Below, in pieces: positions 62,925-64,000 of a stretch of 64,000 nucleotides of DNA. Made by a program: the position numbers and the translations under genes. The stretch's first letter is position 1. Each line of letters starts with the position of its first letter. The stretch comes from an uncultured Pseudomonadota bacterium. Lineage in GTDB: Bacteria; Bdellovibrionota_C; UBA2361; CALMIO01. The DNA lies in contig CALMIO010000003.1 in NCBI GenBank assembly GCA_937864035.1, positions 292,329 through 356,328 of the forward strand. The letters are read 5' to 3'. The notes below the pieces were generated by a model. It ran no database searches and was not told where the DNA came from. It saw only the letters and a list, made by a program, of their open reading frames with translations.

Positions 62925-64000
62925 TTACGGACAGGTTAAATTAGCGGCCGGACAGCAACTAACACCGATCTTCAAGAAAAATGCGATCGGATAGTTATAA
63001 CCTAGGCTTGAAGCGCAAAGTCCATCGCCAAAAGAACGAACTCTAACACCTCGTTGATCGCTAGGAGCATCTCCAACACCAAAATCACTTCCGCTTGAAT
63101 CAAGAGGAGAGATCTCGGTGAATGTTCCGCAAGCAACTCGCTCTTCAGTTACAAGAGTTGTCGAATTTTGCGCTACGAAAGAAAGTTTATAATAAGTAGG
63201 ATATGCTATTACTCGATCAATCTGATCAAAACCATTATCGCGGCAAACAGACTCGAAAACAGAGTTTATACTAAGCTCTTTAATCTGATTAGCTAGCGCA
63301 TTAGCAATAACATCTGAAGCCTCTAGCTCGTACAACCGGCAATAACAATGCAAACCGGCCGGACCTGTTGAACCGGTCGAACCGGTAGCTCCGGTAGACC
63401 CGGTAGACCCGGTTGCTCCAGTTGCTCCAGTTGGACCAGTATTACCTATCGGTCCAACTGCCCCAGTTGAACCGGTCGGACCAGTTGGGCCAGTATTGCC
63501 AGTTATGCCAGCTGGACCAACATTTCCAGCAGGGCCAGCAGGACCAGCGTTGCCTGCGGAACCATCAGGGCCAGTATTACCAGTAGGACCAATAGACCCT
63601 GGGTTACCCGCAGGACCAGCGGGACCTGCGTTACCCGGATCTCCATCGGGACCAGTGTTACCCGTAATACCAGCTGGACCAACATTACCAATAGGTCCCT
63701 GTGGTCCCTGTGCCCCAGTATTTCCCTGCGCCCCAGTATTTCCTTGTGGTCCCTGTGGCCCAGGATCTCCCTGCGGCCCTTGCGGTCCCGGATCTCCTTG
63801 CTGCCCTTGTGGCCCCGGATCTCCTTGCTGCCCTTGCGGTCCCGGATCTCCTTGCGGCCCTTGCGCTCCTTGTGGTCCAGCAGGTCCTTGTGGTCCCGGA
63901 TCTCCTTGCGGCCCTTGCGGTCCCGGATCTCCTTGCGGCCCTTGTGGTCCCGGATCTCCTTGCAGTCCTTGCGCTCCTTGTGGTCCAGCAGGTCCTTGTG
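62925..64000 (-). CDS. Collagen-like repeat protein, C-terminal part (5' end beyond the window)
   Basis: The minus-strand frame is open from 64000 down to the stop at 62925. From 64000 to about 63354 it encodes about 71 uninterrupted Gly-X-Y triplets (for example GPQ, GPD, GPA, GPT), a bacterial collagen-like triple helix. A C-terminal domain of about 142 residues follows (starting [20 protein letters not shown]) with eight cysteines, three at its end ([10 protein letters not shown]); it is probably the trimerisation or anchoring domain. The TTG at 63353 is an internal codon, not a start. Cell-surface or extracellular location is typical of such proteins; the signal would lie outside the window. 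Confidence 0.82.
   Translation of the reverse strand, partial: QGPAGPQGAQGLQGDPGPQGPQGDPGPQGPQGDPGPQGPAGPQGAQGPQGDPGPQGQQGDPGPQGQQGDPGPQGPQGDPGPQGPQGNTGAQGNTGAQGPQGPIGNVGPAGITGNTGPDGDPGNAGPAGPAGNPGSIGPTGNTGPDGSAGNAGPAGPAGNVGPAGITGNTGPTGPTGSTGAVGPIGNTGPTGATGATGSTGSTGATGSTGSTGPAGLHCYCRLYELEASDVIANALANQIKELSINSVFESVCRDNGFDQIDRVIAYPTYYKLSFVAQNSTTLVTEERVACGTFTEISPLDSSGSDFGVGDAPSDQRGVRVRSFGDGLCASSLGYNYPIAFFLKIGVSCCPAANLTCP
63354..64000. repeat. Gly-X-Y coding repeat (9-base periodicity)
   Basis: On the plus strand the region has 9-base units such as GGTCCTTGT and 18-base units such as GGTCCCGGATCTCCTTG, more uniform towards 64000 (63770-64000) and more varied near 63354. This gradient suggests recent expansion of the left-most coded part (the right side of the window). 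Confidence 0.85.

Noticed and set aside
62925..63353. Cysteine-rich frame as a complete small gene starting at 63353
   Set aside because: The first codon is an internal TTG, and the same frame continues upstream as Gly-X-Y repeats to the window edge without a stop.

Overview
This is a 64 kb, AT-rich, gene-dense bacterial window. The organism is Gram-negative: there is an outer-membrane porin, Lgt-dependent lipoproteins, a periplasmic HtrA protease, a non-flagellar type III secretion (T3SS) gene cluster and an MsbA-type exporter pair. CarD with a DUF1844 protein, a DUF4388 protein, an FHA/Ser-Thr kinase repertoire, MeaB and TSP3-type calcium repeats recall the former Deltaproteobacteria (Myxococcota or Bdellovibrionota-like) or a related uncultivated lineage. 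No 16S rRNA is present, so this placement is an inference. Intron-free genes, short gaps and tight overlaps (ATGA, TAATG) are typical of bacteria.

Layout. 1-3470: a Tad-pilus-like locus of three TadE/TadG-type membrane-anchored proteins, one with a von Willebrand A domain (cut by the window edge) and one with a very cysteine-rich tail. 3472-6955: an alpha/beta hydrolase, a secreted unknown protein and leucyl aminopeptidase. 7003-11412: two tandem paralogous secreted proteins with Thr/Pro low-complexity linkers and duplicated beta-type modules. 11495-18005: CPBP protease, DUF2304, GT2 glycosyltransferase, ApaG, a divergent Ser/Thr kinase, a degenerate ABC-ATPase-like membrane protein, a decayed transposase-like fragment and a LOG-family protein. 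18063-29344: housekeeping and envelope genes (lgt, aminotransferase, DUF4388 protein, TPR membrane protein, metK, hpf, dihaem cytochrome c, htrA, DUF1844, PhnP-like hydrolase, carD). 29980-34224: tRNA-Val, rpmI-rplT, rimI, leuS.

34326-41849 is the most distinctive region: a single minus-strand operon that reads, in transcription order, double-FHA tail-anchored protein, zinc-ribbon/FHA protein, SctJ, a 77-residue unknown, SctQ, SctR, SctS, a short SctT, an SctU-like protein that stops before the autocleavage domain, and a TPR protein. The ATPase, SctV, secretin and needle genes are not in the window.

41993-64000: a response regulator, lipA next to the pyruvate dehydrogenase E2 gene, a phosphate-type porin, xseAB, a nucleotide-sugar operon (UDP-glucose dehydrogenase, UDP-glucuronate decarboxylase, epimerase), a FadJ-like protein missing its NAD domain, lepA, a glyoxalase-II-like hydrolase with meaB, an unusual fusion of a dead 2-hydroxyacid dehydrogenase to an SGNH hydrolase and calcium repeats, a heterodimeric ABC exporter, and the 3' part of a collagen-like protein that runs off the window end.

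Working together: LipA makes the lipoyl group for E2. The ugd-UXS-epimerase operon supplies pentose and uronic-acid sugars for surface glycans. Lgt matures the SctJ and cytochrome lipoproteins. The kinase and the FHA proteins could form a phospho-threonine circuit acting on the T3SS, which is an inference.
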